This document shows, one piece after another, positions 1-7,871 of a stretch of DNA of 64,000 nt; the stretch's first letter is position 1, and every line of letters begins with the position of its first letter. Location: NCBI RefSeq assembly GCF_030053775.1, contig NZ_CP125669.1, positions 2,227,962 through 2,291,961 of the forward strand, read 5' to 3'. This DNA comes from Acinetobacter corruptisaponis. Its GTDB lineage: Bacteria; Pseudomonadota; Gammaproteobacteria; Pseudomonadales; Moraxellaceae. The position numbers and the translations under genes were made by a program. The notes below the pieces were generated by a model. It was given only the letters and a program-made list of their open reading frames with translations. It did no database searches and was not told the DNA's origin.

Positions 1-471
1 GAGCTGGTCGACCAGGTCTCGCTACATTTAAAAAGCCTAATCCATCAATTGGGACAAAGCTATCTACAGCATGGCGGAAGCGCCAAAACCCGTACCAGCA
101 TTGAACTGTTTGTACAGGCAGTCAACCATAGCCCGCAGCAGTGGCAATTCATGATTGCTGAACGCTGGGGCGGTTCTGAGACGGTAAGAATCGCAATCGC
201 ACGGGAAATTGAGTTTTTGATTGAGGACCTTGCCATTGATTTGTGCAAGCTTGAAACCTTTAAGCACATTAAAGAGTCCAAGGACCTGCAAGTGCTATCC
301 ACCATCCTGATCAATATGTCATTTACATGGGCGATGACCTGGATCAACCTCCCGAAACAGTTCACGATTGATCATTTATTAGAACAACAGAACCTGTTTA
401 TTGACAACGCGGCGACTCAGGTACGCTTATTATTCCGTGGCATCTCCAACTGGGAACCACAAAATGCCTGA
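1..471 (+). CDS. TetR-family regulator, FabR/DesT-like (5' end outside window)
   Basis: The open frame runs in from base 1 with no start, so the DNA-binding N-terminus is missing and only about 156 C-terminal residues are visible. What remains is an all-helical ligand-binding domain. The stretch FMIAERWGGSETVRIAI followed by EIEFLIEDLA resembles the effector domain of FabR/DesT regulators, which sense acyl-CoA or acyl-ACP and control unsaturated fatty acid genes. That is a recollection of family pattern, not an alignment. An ATG/TTG inside the frame (49) is not the real start. It is followed 105 bp later by a second, unrelated TetR gene on the same strand. Any TetR subfamily remains possible because the HTH is not visible. 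Confidence 0.6.
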   Translation, partial: ELVDQVSLHLKSLIHQLGQSYLQHGGSAKTRTSIELFVQAVNHSPQQWQFMIAERWGGSETVRIAIAREIEFLIEDLAIDLCKLETFKHIKESKDLQVLSTILINMSFTWAMTWINLPKQFTIDHLLEQQNLFIDNAATQVRLLFRGISNWEPQNA

Positions 472-504
472 TCATATCTAGGCCATGGTTTGATATATAA
501 AAGC

Positions 505-534
505 ATTGCCTAACGTTGTTATGCGTTAGACAAT
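505..534. promoter_or_regulatory. Inverted repeat upstream of TetR gene, candidate operator
   Basis: Two 11-bp arms, ATTGCCTAACG at 505-515 and CGTTAGACAAT at 524-534, are inverted with one mismatch and an 8-bp spacer. There is no T-run, so it is not a normal terminator for the preceding gene. Its size and place, 43 bp before the start at 577, fit an autoregulatory TetR operator. Confidence 0.4.
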
Positions 535-576
535 AGTGCGATGCCGTTTAGAACACTATGAGGAGCTATAAGCACC

Positions 577-1212
577 ATGAATCCTGATCGTCATACGCAG
601 TTCTTAATTCGTAAAGAAAAAATTTTGCAGGTTGCGGAAAAGCTATTACTCGAAAACAACCAAGAAATGACCCTGGATGAACTGGTTGCCGAACTGGACA
701 TTGCCAAAGGCACCTTGTACAAACATTTCCGCAGTAAAAATGAGCTGCTACTGGAACTGATTATTCAGAATGAAAAGGAAATTCTCAAAATCTCGGATCG
801 ATACAATACCGATTTCAAGGAGTATGCCCCACGCTACATGCTGCATCACTTAACCGCGCCAAGCCGCACCATCCTGCTGCATCAACTCGAAGAACATCTC
901 ACCATGACCGAGTCAAAGCTGAAGCACCTGTTTGATGAGTTGTATGCGGTTCGCCAGCAACGTATTGTTTCACTAAAAGAGATGACCGAGAAATATTTAA
1001 AGTCACTTAACTATGATATGTCGATCCGTGATTACCTGTCCTATATCTGGTCCTTGACCTACGGTGCCGCCCTATTGCTTAACTCAAGCTATTACCAGCG
1101 TTCAATTGGTTCCCGCCAGAAGCTGATCAACCTCTATGTCAGTCAGGCGCTGTCACTACCGACCCAGACGGTACAGATTGATTTAAAAGAGTTTCAACTG
1201 GAACAGTCCTAA
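577..1212 (+). CDS. TetR/AcrR-family transcriptional regulator
   Basis: 211 residues, a normal TetR length. Residues about 12-55 form the N-terminal helix-turn-helix: ILQVAEKLLLENN, then MTLDELVAELDIAKGTLYKHF, the typical TetR recognition segment ending in the YxHFxSKxELL signature. The C-terminal part is helical and shows no recognised effector pocket, so ligand and target genes are unknown. The start ATG follows an AGGAGC ribosome-binding site. An inverted repeat 43 bp upstream could be its own operator. A bidirectional hairpin separates it from the convergent dsbA gene. Family assignment is firm; specific function is not. Confidence 0.85.
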   Translation: MNPDRHTQFLIRKEKILQVAEKLLLENNQEMTLDELVAELDIAKGTLYKHFRSKNELLLELIIQNEKEILKISDRYNTDFKEYAPRYMLHHLTAPSRTILLHQLEEHLTMTESKLKHLFDELYAVRQQRIVSLKEMTEKYLKSLNYDMSIRDYLSYIWSLTYGAALLLNSSYYQRSIGSRQKLINLYVSQALSLPTQTVQIDLKEFQLEQS

Positions 1213-1218
1213 AATAAA

Positions 1219-1245
1219 AAGGACTGTATTGAACAGTCCTTTTTT
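1219..1245. terminator. Bidirectional terminator between TetR gene and dsbA
   Basis: Perfect stem AGGACTGT (1220-1227) / ACAGTCCT (1233-1240) with a five-base loop, A-rich on the left and T5 on the right, so it can end both convergent transcripts. Confidence 0.85.
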
Positions 1246-1263
1246 ACGCTACAAACCAGTAAA

Positions 1264-1887
1264 TTACTTACCGCCCTTACGTTCTTTTTCAAGCAGATAG
1301 TCAACTACCTGGGTTACCTTGCCATCTTCACCCTGCACCACATATTTGCCTGCGACCACCACGGCTGGCACACCCGTCAACTGGTATTGCTGTGCCAACT
1401 GATTAGATTCAGCCACTTTTGCAGTGATCGGGAATGAATTAAACATGCTGTTGAACTTCTGCTCAGGCACACCATAGTTTGCAAAGAATTTTGCCTGTGA
1501 AGCCTGGTCAAAAATCTGCTGACCGCCATCATGGATGGCGTGGAACAGTGGAATATGGGTTTTCTTACGCACACCCAGTGCCTCTGACACATAGTAGCCA
1601 CGGGCACCCTGTTCCCATACCTTGTTCATTGCCGCTGGGGTACGCAGGAAATAGACATCTTTTGGAATTTTCTTTAACCATGCCTGCATGTGCGGTTCAA
1701 GCTTGAAGCAGTGCGGGCATCCATACCAGAAGAATTCACGTACTTCGATTTGGCCTGCTGGCGCCGCGGTCTTACCTGGGTTGGCCACCACGGTATAGTC
1801 CTTGCCAGCAACAAAATCAGCAGCCATTGCATTCATTGAAAACGCCATTACAACTGCACTTAAACCACTTAATACTAACTTTTTCAT
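1264..1887 (-). CDS. dsbA: Thiol:disulfide interchange protein DsbA
   Basis: Periplasmic oxidase that donates disulfides to exported proteins. The protein has a Sec signal peptide (MKKLVLSGLSAVVMAFSMNAMA) and a thioredoxin fold with the CPHC active site in the segment FFWYGCPHCFKLEPH, plus the cis-proline loop TGVPAVVV near residue 175. 207 residues is typical. The frame is open eight codons further upstream (to 1911), but the AGAGGA ribosome-binding site overlaps that ATG and is correctly spaced for 1887, where the signal peptide begins. A dsbC-like isomerase lies at the other end of the window. The six AdeT-like secreted proteins, with four conserved cysteines each, are plausible substrates (inference). 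Confidence 0.95.
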   Translation of the reverse strand: MKKLVLSGLSAVVMAFSMNAMAADFVAGKDYTVVANPGKTAAPAGQIEVREFFWYGCPHCFKLEPHMQAWLKKIPKDVYFLRTPAAMNKVWEQGARGYYVSEALGVRKKTHIPLFHAIHDGGQQIFDQASQAKFFANYGVPEQKFNSMFNSFPITAKVAESNQLAQQYQLTGVPAVVVAGKYVVQGEDGKVTQVVDYLLEKERKGGK

Positions 1888-2068
1888 TGAGTTTGCTTTT
1901 CCTCTAAGCATTTTTCGTAAGTTTATATGCTAAATATAAAACAAACACGACCAATTCGTTTTGCTTCTGTGAAGTTTTTTATTGGATTTATCGCTTTTTT
2001 TTCCAGAATCGCTACACTACCAACAGATTAAACCAAAATAATCATCCTAATATGAATGAGGTGACACC

Positions 2069-2782
2069 ATGTCGCAGTTGAATGTTGACCCACAGGAAAT
2101 CGCAAAATTTGAGGCCTTGGCTGCCAAATGGTGGGATCAGCATTCCGAGTTTCGCCCCCTGCATCAAATCAATCCGTTGCGCTTAAACTGGATTGATGAG
2201 CGGGTTGGTGGACTGGCGGGCAAGAAAGTGCTGGATGTGGGCTGTGGTGGTGGTATTCTGGCGGAAAGCATGGCACGCCGTGGTGCCAATGTGCTGGGTA
2301 TTGATATGGGCGAGGCACCACTTGCGGTGGGCCGTCTGCATGCACAGCAGGACAATGTACAGAATATTGAATATCGTCAGATTCCAGTGGAGCAACTGGC
2401 TCAGGAACAGGCAGGACAATACGATGTCGTCACCTGTATGGAAATGATGGAGCATGTGCCTGATCCCGCTTCCATCGTCAAGGCTTGCCAAAGTTTAGTT
2501 AAACCAGGTGGTCATGTGTTCTTCTCCACCATCAATCGTAATCCCAAATCCTACTTGTTTGCGATTATCGGTGCGGAATATGTGCTGCGCCTACTGCCAA
2601 AAGGCACCCATGACTATCATAAATTCATTCGTCCTTCTGAAATGGCACATGATATCCGCAATGCGGGCTTAACCCTGAAAGAAATGACGGGCCTGCATTA
2701 CAATCCGATCACCAAGCATTACTGGCTGGCACCCAATGTTGATGTCAATTACATGGTTCATACAGTCAATACAGGTGCCTAA
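2069..2782 (+). CDS. ubiG: Ubiquinone biosynthesis O-methyltransferase UbiG
   Basis: SAM-dependent methyltransferase performing both O-methylations of the ubiquinone head group. 237 residues, as expected. The class I methyltransferase motif [14 protein letters not shown] lies near residue 53, followed by [13 protein letters not shown] (motif for ribose binding), [13 protein letters not shown] and the late segment [14 protein letters not shown] that typifies UbiG. A GAGGTGA ribosome-binding site precedes the ATG. Its stop overlaps the start of the next gene by one base, so translation with mupP is probably coupled. The order ubiG-mupP-yciK is also known from pseudomonads. Confidence 0.96.
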   Translation: MSQLNVDPQEIAKFEALAAKWWDQHSEFRPLHQINPLRLNWIDERVGGLAGKKVLDVGCGGGILAESMARRGANVLGIDMGEAPLAVGRLHAQQDNVQNIEYRQIPVEQLAQEQAGQYDVVTCMEMMEHVPDPASIVKACQSLVKPGGHVFFSTINRNPKSYLFAIIGAEYVLRLLPKGTHDYHKFIRPSEMAHDIRNAGLTLKEMTGLHYNPITKHYWLAPNVDVNYMVHTVNTGA

Positions 2783-3480
2783 TGAAAGCGGTTTTATTTG
2801 ATCTTGATGGTACCCTGATTGACACAGCGGCGGACTTTGTCCGTATTATCCAGCAAATGTGCCGTGATGAGCAGCGTCCTGTGGTGGAGGCGGAAATCAT
2901 CCGAACCCAGGTGTCTGAAGGCGCACGTGCGATGGTCAAACTGGTTTATCCTGAAATGGACGTAACAGACCCAGTATTTTTGGCGCATCGTCAGCGTTTT
3001 TTGGATATCTACGGCGATAAAATCGTAGTGGATACTGATTTATTTACAGGCATGTATCCTTTGCTTGAGGAACTCGAAGCGAGTCAAATCCCCTGGGGTA
3101 TTGTCACCAATAAACCGCGTGGTTTAAGTGAATTGTTGCTGGCCGCACTAAACCTGACCGAACGCTGCGCGGTACTGGTGTGTCCAGAGGATGTCAGCAA
3201 AACCAAGCCTGACCCTGAACCGATGTATTTGGCGGCGAAACAGTTGAATCTGGAGGCCAAGGACATTATCTATGTGGGTGATCACCCACGTGATATTGAT
3301 GCAGGGCGCAATGCGGAGATGTACACGATTTTGGCGGCCTATGGTTACCTGCCTGTTGAGTCCCGTGATAACCTGCTGGCATGGCAGGCCGATGCGATTA
3401 TTCAAACCGTGCCTGAACTTCACCAACTGTTAAAAAATAAAATCGCGGTTTTAGCCGAAAATCAGGGTATGATGGGCTAA
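2782..3480 (+). CDS. mupP: N-acetylmuramic acid 6-phosphate phosphatase MupP (HAD family)
   Basis: HAD hydrolase of the Gph-like group: nucleophile motif LFDLDGTLIDT at the N-terminus (first Asp catalytic), motif II WGIVTNK, and motif IV YVGDHPRDIDAG. Phosphoglycolate phosphatase is the traditional label, but the position directly behind ubiG and ahead of a YciK-type dehydrogenase matches MupP of pseudomonads, which removes phosphate from MurNAc-6-P in the AmgK/MurU peptidoglycan recycling route. AnmK, which produces that substrate, is encoded at 28473. The start ATG overlaps the ubiG stop. Substrate assignment rests on context, the enzyme class on motifs. Confidence 0.82.
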   Translation: MKAVLFDLDGTLIDTAADFVRIIQQMCRDEQRPVVEAEIIRTQVSEGARAMVKLVYPEMDVTDPVFLAHRQRFLDIYGDKIVVDTDLFTGMYPLLEELEASQIPWGIVTNKPRGLSELLLAALNLTERCAVLVCPEDVSKTKPDPEPMYLAAKQLNLEAKDIIYVGDHPRDIDAGRNAEMYTILAAYGYLPVESRDNLLAWQADAIIQTVPELHQLLKNKIAVLAENQGMMG

Positions 3481-3510
3481 GCATACGAGATAACAATAGG
3501 AGGTATAACA

Positions 3511-4257
3511 ATGAAATATTCAGAATATCAACCTCGTCCAGACCTGCTCAAGGATCGCATTATCCTGATTACAGGTGCAGGTGATGGAATTGGGCGTGCC
3601 GCTGCTATTAGTTATGCCTTACATGGCGCTACGGTTGTGCTTCATGGTCGTACCCTGAACAAACTCGAAGTCATCTATGATGAAATTGAGGGACTGGGTG
3701 CACCACAGCCTGCCATTCTGCCCTTACAGCTTTCAACCGCCTCCAGCCATGACTATGAGCTTCTGGTCAATACACTGGAACAGCAGTTTGGCCGTTTAGA
3801 CGGTATCCTGCACAATGCGGGCATGCTGGGTGACCGTGTTGAACTGGCGCATTATCCAATTGATGTCTGGGATGACGTGCTGTCCGTCAACCTGCGTGCG
3901 CCTTTTGCCATGACACAGGCACTGCTTCCACTGCTGCAAAAATCGGCACACGCCTCGGTGGTGTTTACCAGTTCCAGTGTGGGACGTGAACCGCGTGCGC
4001 TGTGGGGTGCCTATTCAGTCTCCAAGGTGGCTACGGAAGCCATGAGCAAGATTTTTGCCGCGGAGAATAGCTATCCAAATATCCGTTTTAACTGCATCAA
4101 TCCAGGGGGCACACGCACCGCCATGCGCGCCAAGGCCTATCCTGATGAAGACCCGAAAGTGCTGCCAACAGCTGACGAGATTATGCCTGCCTATCTTTAC
4201 CTCATGGGTGATGATAGTCTTGACATGAATGGTCAGAGCATTGATGCGCAGGCCTAG
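3511..4257 (+). CDS. yciK: YciK-family short-chain dehydrogenase/reductase
   Basis: 248 residues with the classical SDR layout: cofactor motif TGAGDGIGRAAA (residues about 21-32), NAG motif LHNAGMLG, catalytic Ser in VVFTSSSVG and the YSVSK catalytic Tyr-Lys pair. The arginine in HGRTLNKLE suggests NADP preference (inference). YciK proteins are conserved in gammaproteobacteria but the substrate is unknown. A strong AGGAGGT ribosome-binding site sits 7 bp before the ATG, 30 bp after mupP, so it is probably the last gene of the ubiG operon. Confidence 0.88.
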   Translation: MKYSEYQPRPDLLKDRIILITGAGDGIGRAAAISYALHGATVVLHGRTLNKLEVIYDEIEGLGAPQPAILPLQLSTASSHDYELLVNTLEQQFGRLDGILHNAGMLGDRVELAHYPIDVWDDVLSVNLRAPFAMTQALLPLLQKSAHASVVFTSSSVGREPRALWGAYSVSKVATEAMSKIFAAENSYPNIRFNCINPGGTRTAMRAKAYPDEDPKVLPTADEIMPAYLYLMGDDSLDMNGQSIDAQA

Positions 4258-4353
4258 GTTTTCAGCATCAACCAACAATGGGCCTGCGTGTCACAGCCCA
4301 TCGTTTTTAAAGGGGAACTGGGGAGAATCTCCATCTTTTTAATGGAATAATTG

Positions 4354-4621
4354 AGGGTCTGTTGGTATTTCACAGATGCTTGCGACAGAGGACATTTTTT
4401 AGACGGTACAAGGCATGGCTTATGAAATTTAGCTATTCTAAATGAATAAGACATAACGCCGTAGCGGCAAAAAATGTCCCTGTCCCGTAGGGTTATGGCT
4501 AAAACTTCCCTAAACGTCGTTATGAAACTTGGCAAGGGAATCACCATTCCCGTCGTTTCATGCCTCGTTTATGTCGTTTTAGCCTATAACGCAAGGCATG
4601 GTTGAAATATCAACAAACCCT
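4354..4621. repeat. 268-bp palindromic, MITE-like element with two internal hairpins
   Basis: The 435-bp gap after yciK contains no convincing gene. Instead, 31-bp imperfect terminal inverted repeats (4354-4384 and 4590-4621; AGGGTCTGTTGG against the complement of TCAACAAACCCT) enclose two long imperfect palindromes: 4384-4484 (centre CTATT at 4433) and 4492-4590 (centre CACC at 4542, inner stem GGGAAT/ATTCCC). As single strand this folds to a three-way junction. No transposase or clear target duplication is visible. It looks like a non-autonomous mobile palindrome or a structured RNA element. Confidence 0.65.
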
Positions 4622-4692
4622 AGTGATCTTCACAGTTTCTCTGCATTTTTAGAGTACAGTTTTCCCATGAGAGACATCCGCCTAGGTGCATC

Positions 4693-5106
4693 ATGAAAAA
4701 AATTTTCATCATCTTGATATTAGGTTCAACCACCCTTTTCAGCAGTATGGGTAGTTTTGCAGGCCCGCATTTTGACCGTGACGATTCCCGTGGCGGTGGT
4801 TGGCAGGGCCGCAACCTTGAACGTGATGATGATCCGCGCGGCAACTGGCAGGGCCGTCCAGGAGAGGAAAACCGTGATCGTGAGCGCCGCATGCGTCAGG
4901 AACGCGGTGTTGAACGCCTGAAGCAGCATCGCTGGCAGGAGGGTTATGTCATGCCGCAGCATTACCGTGGTAACAGCTACAAGGTTGACTATAAGGACAA
5001 TAATCTGCCAAAACCAGGCCGTAACGAGCAATGGTACAAAATCAACAATGACTACATCTTGGTCAACTCGGATGACAACAGCATTGTGCGCATCATGGGA
5101 TTCTAG
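4693..5106 (+). CDS. RcnB-like small secreted protein
   Basis: 137 residues with a Sec signal peptide ending near SMGSFA-G. The mature N-terminal half is Arg/Asp/Gly-rich with two near-repeats of the type R-G-x-WQGR. The C-terminal half carries LPKPGRNEQWYKINNDYILV, the pattern of the RcnB domain (LPxPxxGxxWxxxxxxYxLV). RcnB in E. coli is a periplasmic protein linked to nickel/cobalt homeostasis, but many family members have no known role and no rcnA-type exporter is nearby. It follows the palindromic element with only 70 bp between them, so that element may lie in its promoter or leader. Confidence 0.7.
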   Translation: MKKIFIILILGSTTLFSSMGSFAGPHFDRDDSRGGGWQGRNLERDDDPRGNWQGRPGEENRDRERRMRQERGVERLKQHRWQEGYVMPQHYRGNSYKVDYKDNNLPKPGRNEQWYKINNDYILVNSDDNSIVRIMGF

Positions 5107-5186
5107 GCATTTTCCCATGTGCAGGTTCAATAAACTTGGGCCGTTGTTTTAGGAATAGATTTATCTTTTCATTTTTTTCGTTAGAA

Positions 5187-5210
5187 TCAGATCAATTGAT
5201 AGCGATCTGA
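5187..5210. promoter_or_regulatory. Inverted repeat at the argA start
   Basis: Perfect 7-bp arms TCAGATC (5187-5193) and GATCTGA (5204-5210), ending 7 bp before the argA ATG and covering its weak ribosome-binding region. It could be a repressor site or an RNA hairpin limiting translation. Confidence 0.35.
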
Positions 5211-5217
5211 GATCAAC

Positions 5218-6573
5218 ATGGCGAACCAAATCACTGAAATATCACAGAGTAGCACACAGGATTATGTGCATTGGTTTCGCCATTCCGCACCCTATATCAA
5301 TGCACACCGCCATAAAACCTTTGTACTGATGTTTGGCGGTGAAGCGGTTCAGCATAAAAATTTCCAGCACATCATCCATGATATTGCCTTGTTACATTCA
5401 CTCGGCATCCGCCTGATTCTGGTACACGGCGCACGACCACAGATTAACCAGAACCTCACTGAACGGAATATTGAAACACCTTTCCACCAAAATCGTCGTA
5501 TTACCACACGTGAGTCACTGCGTGGAGTGATGAATGCCGTGGGTTCAATTCGCCTGGAAATTGAGGCGCTGCTTTCGATGGGACTTGCCAACTCACCCAT
5601 GTACGGCGCTCGCATTGATGTGGTTTCTGGAAACTTTGTCACCGCCAAACCCTATGGCATCCGTGACGGCGTTGACTTCCAGCTTACAGGCGATGTCCGC
5701 TCGATTGACACCGATGCCATCCAGCGCCATCTGGATAATCACAACATTGTGCTGTTGGGGCCAACGGGTTACTCGACCACAGGCGAAGTGTTTAATTTGC
5801 TGGCTGAGGAAGTGGCCACCAAAACAGCAACCATGTTAAAGGCCGACAAGTTGATTTTTCTGGGCGAACAGCAAGGTTTAATGGATGCCAAACAGCAGTT
5901 GCTGCGTGAACTCAGTCCACGTCAGCTTGATCCCTATATTCAGCAATACCAAAACCAGTCTCCCGAATTTGCCCTACATTTAAAACAGGCGCAACAGGCT
6001 TCCCTGTCAGGCGTACATCGTGTACACCTGATTTCCTATGCCTATGATGGCGCACTGATTGAGGAACTGTTCACCCGTGATGGCATTGGCACCATGATTA
6101 CCGATGCCCATTATGAGGAGGTACGGATTGCCAACATTCATGATGTGGGCGGTTTGATGAACCTGCTGCGGCCACTTGAACAGGAAGGTATTCTGGTGTA
6201 TCGCTCCCGCGAACGTCTTGAAAGTGAGATTGAGCACTTTGCCGTGATCGAGCGTGATGGCATGATTCTGGCCTGTGCCGCACTCTACCCGATTCCAGCG
6301 GAAGCCAATGAAAAACGTTCTGCTGAAATTGCCTGTGTTGCTGTCGACTCCAGTTACCGCAAGTCCAATCGTGGTAGCCAGATTTTGCAGTTTCTGGAAA
6401 GCAGGGCCAAACAGCAAGGAATCCAGCAACTGTTTGTCCTCACCACACGCACGGCGCACTGGTTTCTGGAACATGGCTTTAGCCCTGCCAGTGTGGATGA
6501 CCTGCCAAATGCACGTCAGGCACTTTATAACTATCAACGTAATTCTTTGGTATTTAAAAAATCCCTTGGCTAA
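5218..6573 (+). CDS. argA: N-acetylglutamate synthase ArgA (amino-acid kinase plus GNAT)
   Basis: First step of arginine synthesis: acetyl-CoA plus glutamate to N-acetylglutamate. 451 residues with an N-terminal amino-acid-kinase-like domain (FVLMFGGEAVQ near residue 36, LILVHGARPQI near 81) that normally binds arginine for feedback inhibition, and a C-terminal GNAT domain from about residue 300 with the acetyl-CoA loop SSYRKSNRGSQIL. Two-domain size matches classical bacterial ArgA. The ribosome-binding site is poor (CTGAGATC) and overlaps an inverted repeat, suggesting control at initiation. It stands alone; the next gene is the ssu operon after a 291-bp gap. Confidence 0.95.
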   Translation: MANQITEISQSSTQDYVHWFRHSAPYINAHRHKTFVLMFGGEAVQHKNFQHIIHDIALLHSLGIRLILVHGARPQINQNLTERNIETPFHQNRRITTRESLRGVMNAVGSIRLEIEALLSMGLANSPMYGARIDVVSGNFVTAKPYGIRDGVDFQLTGDVRSIDTDAIQRHLDNHNIVLLGPTGYSTTGEVFNLLAEEVATKTATMLKADKLIFLGEQQGLMDAKQQLLRELSPRQLDPYIQQYQNQSPEFALHLKQAQQASLSGVHRVHLISYAYDGALIEELFTRDGIGTMITDAHYEEVRIANIHDVGGLMNLLRPLEQEGILVYRSRERLESEIEHFAVIERDGMILACAALYPIPAEANEKRSAEIACVAVDSSYRKSNRGSQILQFLESRAKQQGIQQLFVLTTRTAHWFLEHGFSPASVDDLPNARQALYNYQRNSLVFKKSLG

Positions 6574-6579
6574 TGCCTC

Positions 6580-6614
6580 TGGAGATATTGTTATTTTTGA
6601 TAATGATATCTCCA
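6580..6614. promoter_or_regulatory. Long hairpin downstream of argA
   Basis: Arms TGGAGATATTGTTAT (6580-6594) and ATAATGATATCTCCA (6600-6614) pair with two wobble or mismatch positions around a TTTTTG loop. A T-rich stretch begins only 8 bp later, so it may terminate argA weakly or protect its 3' end. The rest of the gap to 6864 is AT-rich; a TTGACA at 6713 could be a -35 for the ssu operon, but no clear -10 follows. Confidence 0.45.
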
Positions 6615-6864
6615 CATCCTGTCTTTTTGTTATATCTGCCCTCAGCAAAACCATAGCCTTAAAATAGAAAAATATTAAAAACAATAATTTATAAAAATTA
6701 AGCCCCTTTTTGACATCTATACCCACGATAAGCATATCCAATATTCTGTTTTGCACTTTTTTAGATAAACAAAGCCTGATTAGTTATTTTTTATGCAATA
6801 AAAAAAGTTTTAGTTTGATTGCTCAGCTTATTTCATCTTTTAATTTTCGGGGAGCACAACCAGC

Positions 6865-7857
6865 ATGGCCATTTCTATCAATCGTTTATGGACACAACCT
6901 ATCCTGATTACAGCAATGCTTGCCAGCTTGGTTAATATCACAGGTTGTGCAAAACAGACTGAGCAGCAAGAGGCCAAACCACAAGAAACCACAACATTAA
7001 ATATCGGCTTTCAGAAGTATGGGATTTTGCCGATTGTTAAAGCAAAAGGGGAACTAGAAAAAAACCTGGCTGCTCAAGGTGTAAATGTCAAATGGGTGGA
7101 GTTTCCAGCGGGTCCACAACTTCTGGAAAGCTTGAATGTTGGCAGTGTCTCTTTGGGTGAGGCAGGTGAAGCCCCGCCTATTTTCGCTCAGGCAGCCAAT
7201 CCAAATCTGGTGTATGTGGCCAACCAGCCAGCAGCACCTACTGCTGAAGCCCTGATTGTACAAAAAGATTCCCCAATTCAATCCGTACAAGACCTGAAAG
7301 GCAAACGTATTGCACTGAACAAGGGTTCAAATGTCCACTATTTATTATTGAAACTGTTAGAAGCCAACAACCTCACCCTCAATGACATCCAGCCTGTCTA
7401 TCTTCCACCCTCAGATGCCCGTGCCGCCTTTGAAAAGGGCGCAGTTGATGCCTGGGTGATTTGGGACCCGTTCCTGGCTGCGGCGGAACATCAGGTACAT
7501 GCGCGTGTCATTGCCAATGGTGAGCATTTGGTCAGCAATTACCAGTTCTATTTAGCGGACCGTAAATTTGCCGAAAATCATCCTGAAATTTTAAAGACCG
7601 TTGTTCAAACCCTGAACCAGACCACCGACTGGGTCAAGACCCATCCAGATGATGCCGCGAAACTACTGGAAAAACCAACCGCACTGGAATTTGAGGTGTT
7701 AAAAGCGTCGATTTCACGCATGGGCTTCGGGGTTCAGCCAATCTCTGAAAAGGTTGCCAAGGAACAGCAATATGTTGCTGATGCATTCTACGCGCAAAAA
7801 CTGATTCCCAAACAGCTGGTAATTCAGGACGCGTTGCTTAAGAACGAAATCAGGTAA
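6865..7857 (+). CDS. Sulfonate ABC transporter substrate-binding lipoprotein, SsuA-like (copy 1)
   Basis: 330 residues. The N-terminus is a lipoprotein signal with the lipobox ITGC (cysteine at about residue 28), so it is predicted to be membrane-anchored in the periplasm rather than free. The mature part has SsuA/TauA features: TLNIGFQK, VEFPAGPQLLE, LGEAGEAPPIF, DLKGKRIALNKGSN and DAWVIWDPFLA. It would bind aliphatic sulfonates for SsuBC. It is the first gene of a five-gene run, 14 bp before a second SsuA paralog, and is started by GGGGAG 10 bp upstream of the ATG. Binding specificity may differ between the two copies. Confidence 0.9.
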   Translation: MAISINRLWTQPILITAMLASLVNITGCAKQTEQQEAKPQETTTLNIGFQKYGILPIVKAKGELEKNLAAQGVNVKWVEFPAGPQLLESLNVGSVSLGEAGEAPPIFAQAANPNLVYVANQPAAPTAEALIVQKDSPIQSVQDLKGKRIALNKGSNVHYLLLKLLEANNLTLNDIQPVYLPPSDARAAFEKGAVDAWVIWDPFLAAAEHQVHARVIANGEHLVSNYQFYLADRKFAENHPEILKTVVQTLNQTTDWVKTHPDDAAKLLEKPTALEFEVLKASISRMGFGVQPISEKVAKEQQYVADAFYAQKLIPKQLVIQDALLKNEIR

Positions 7858-7871
7858 CAGGAGGAACGGGT

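Noticed and set aside
4254..4547. 97-codon ORF on the minus strand after yciK
   Set aside because: It runs through the palindromic element, has odd composition and no ribosome-binding site; the inverted repeats explain the sequence better.
6007..6756. 249-codon ORF on the minus strand opposite argA
   Set aside because: Nearly all of it is antisense to the clear GNAT domain of argA and its product resembles no protein family.
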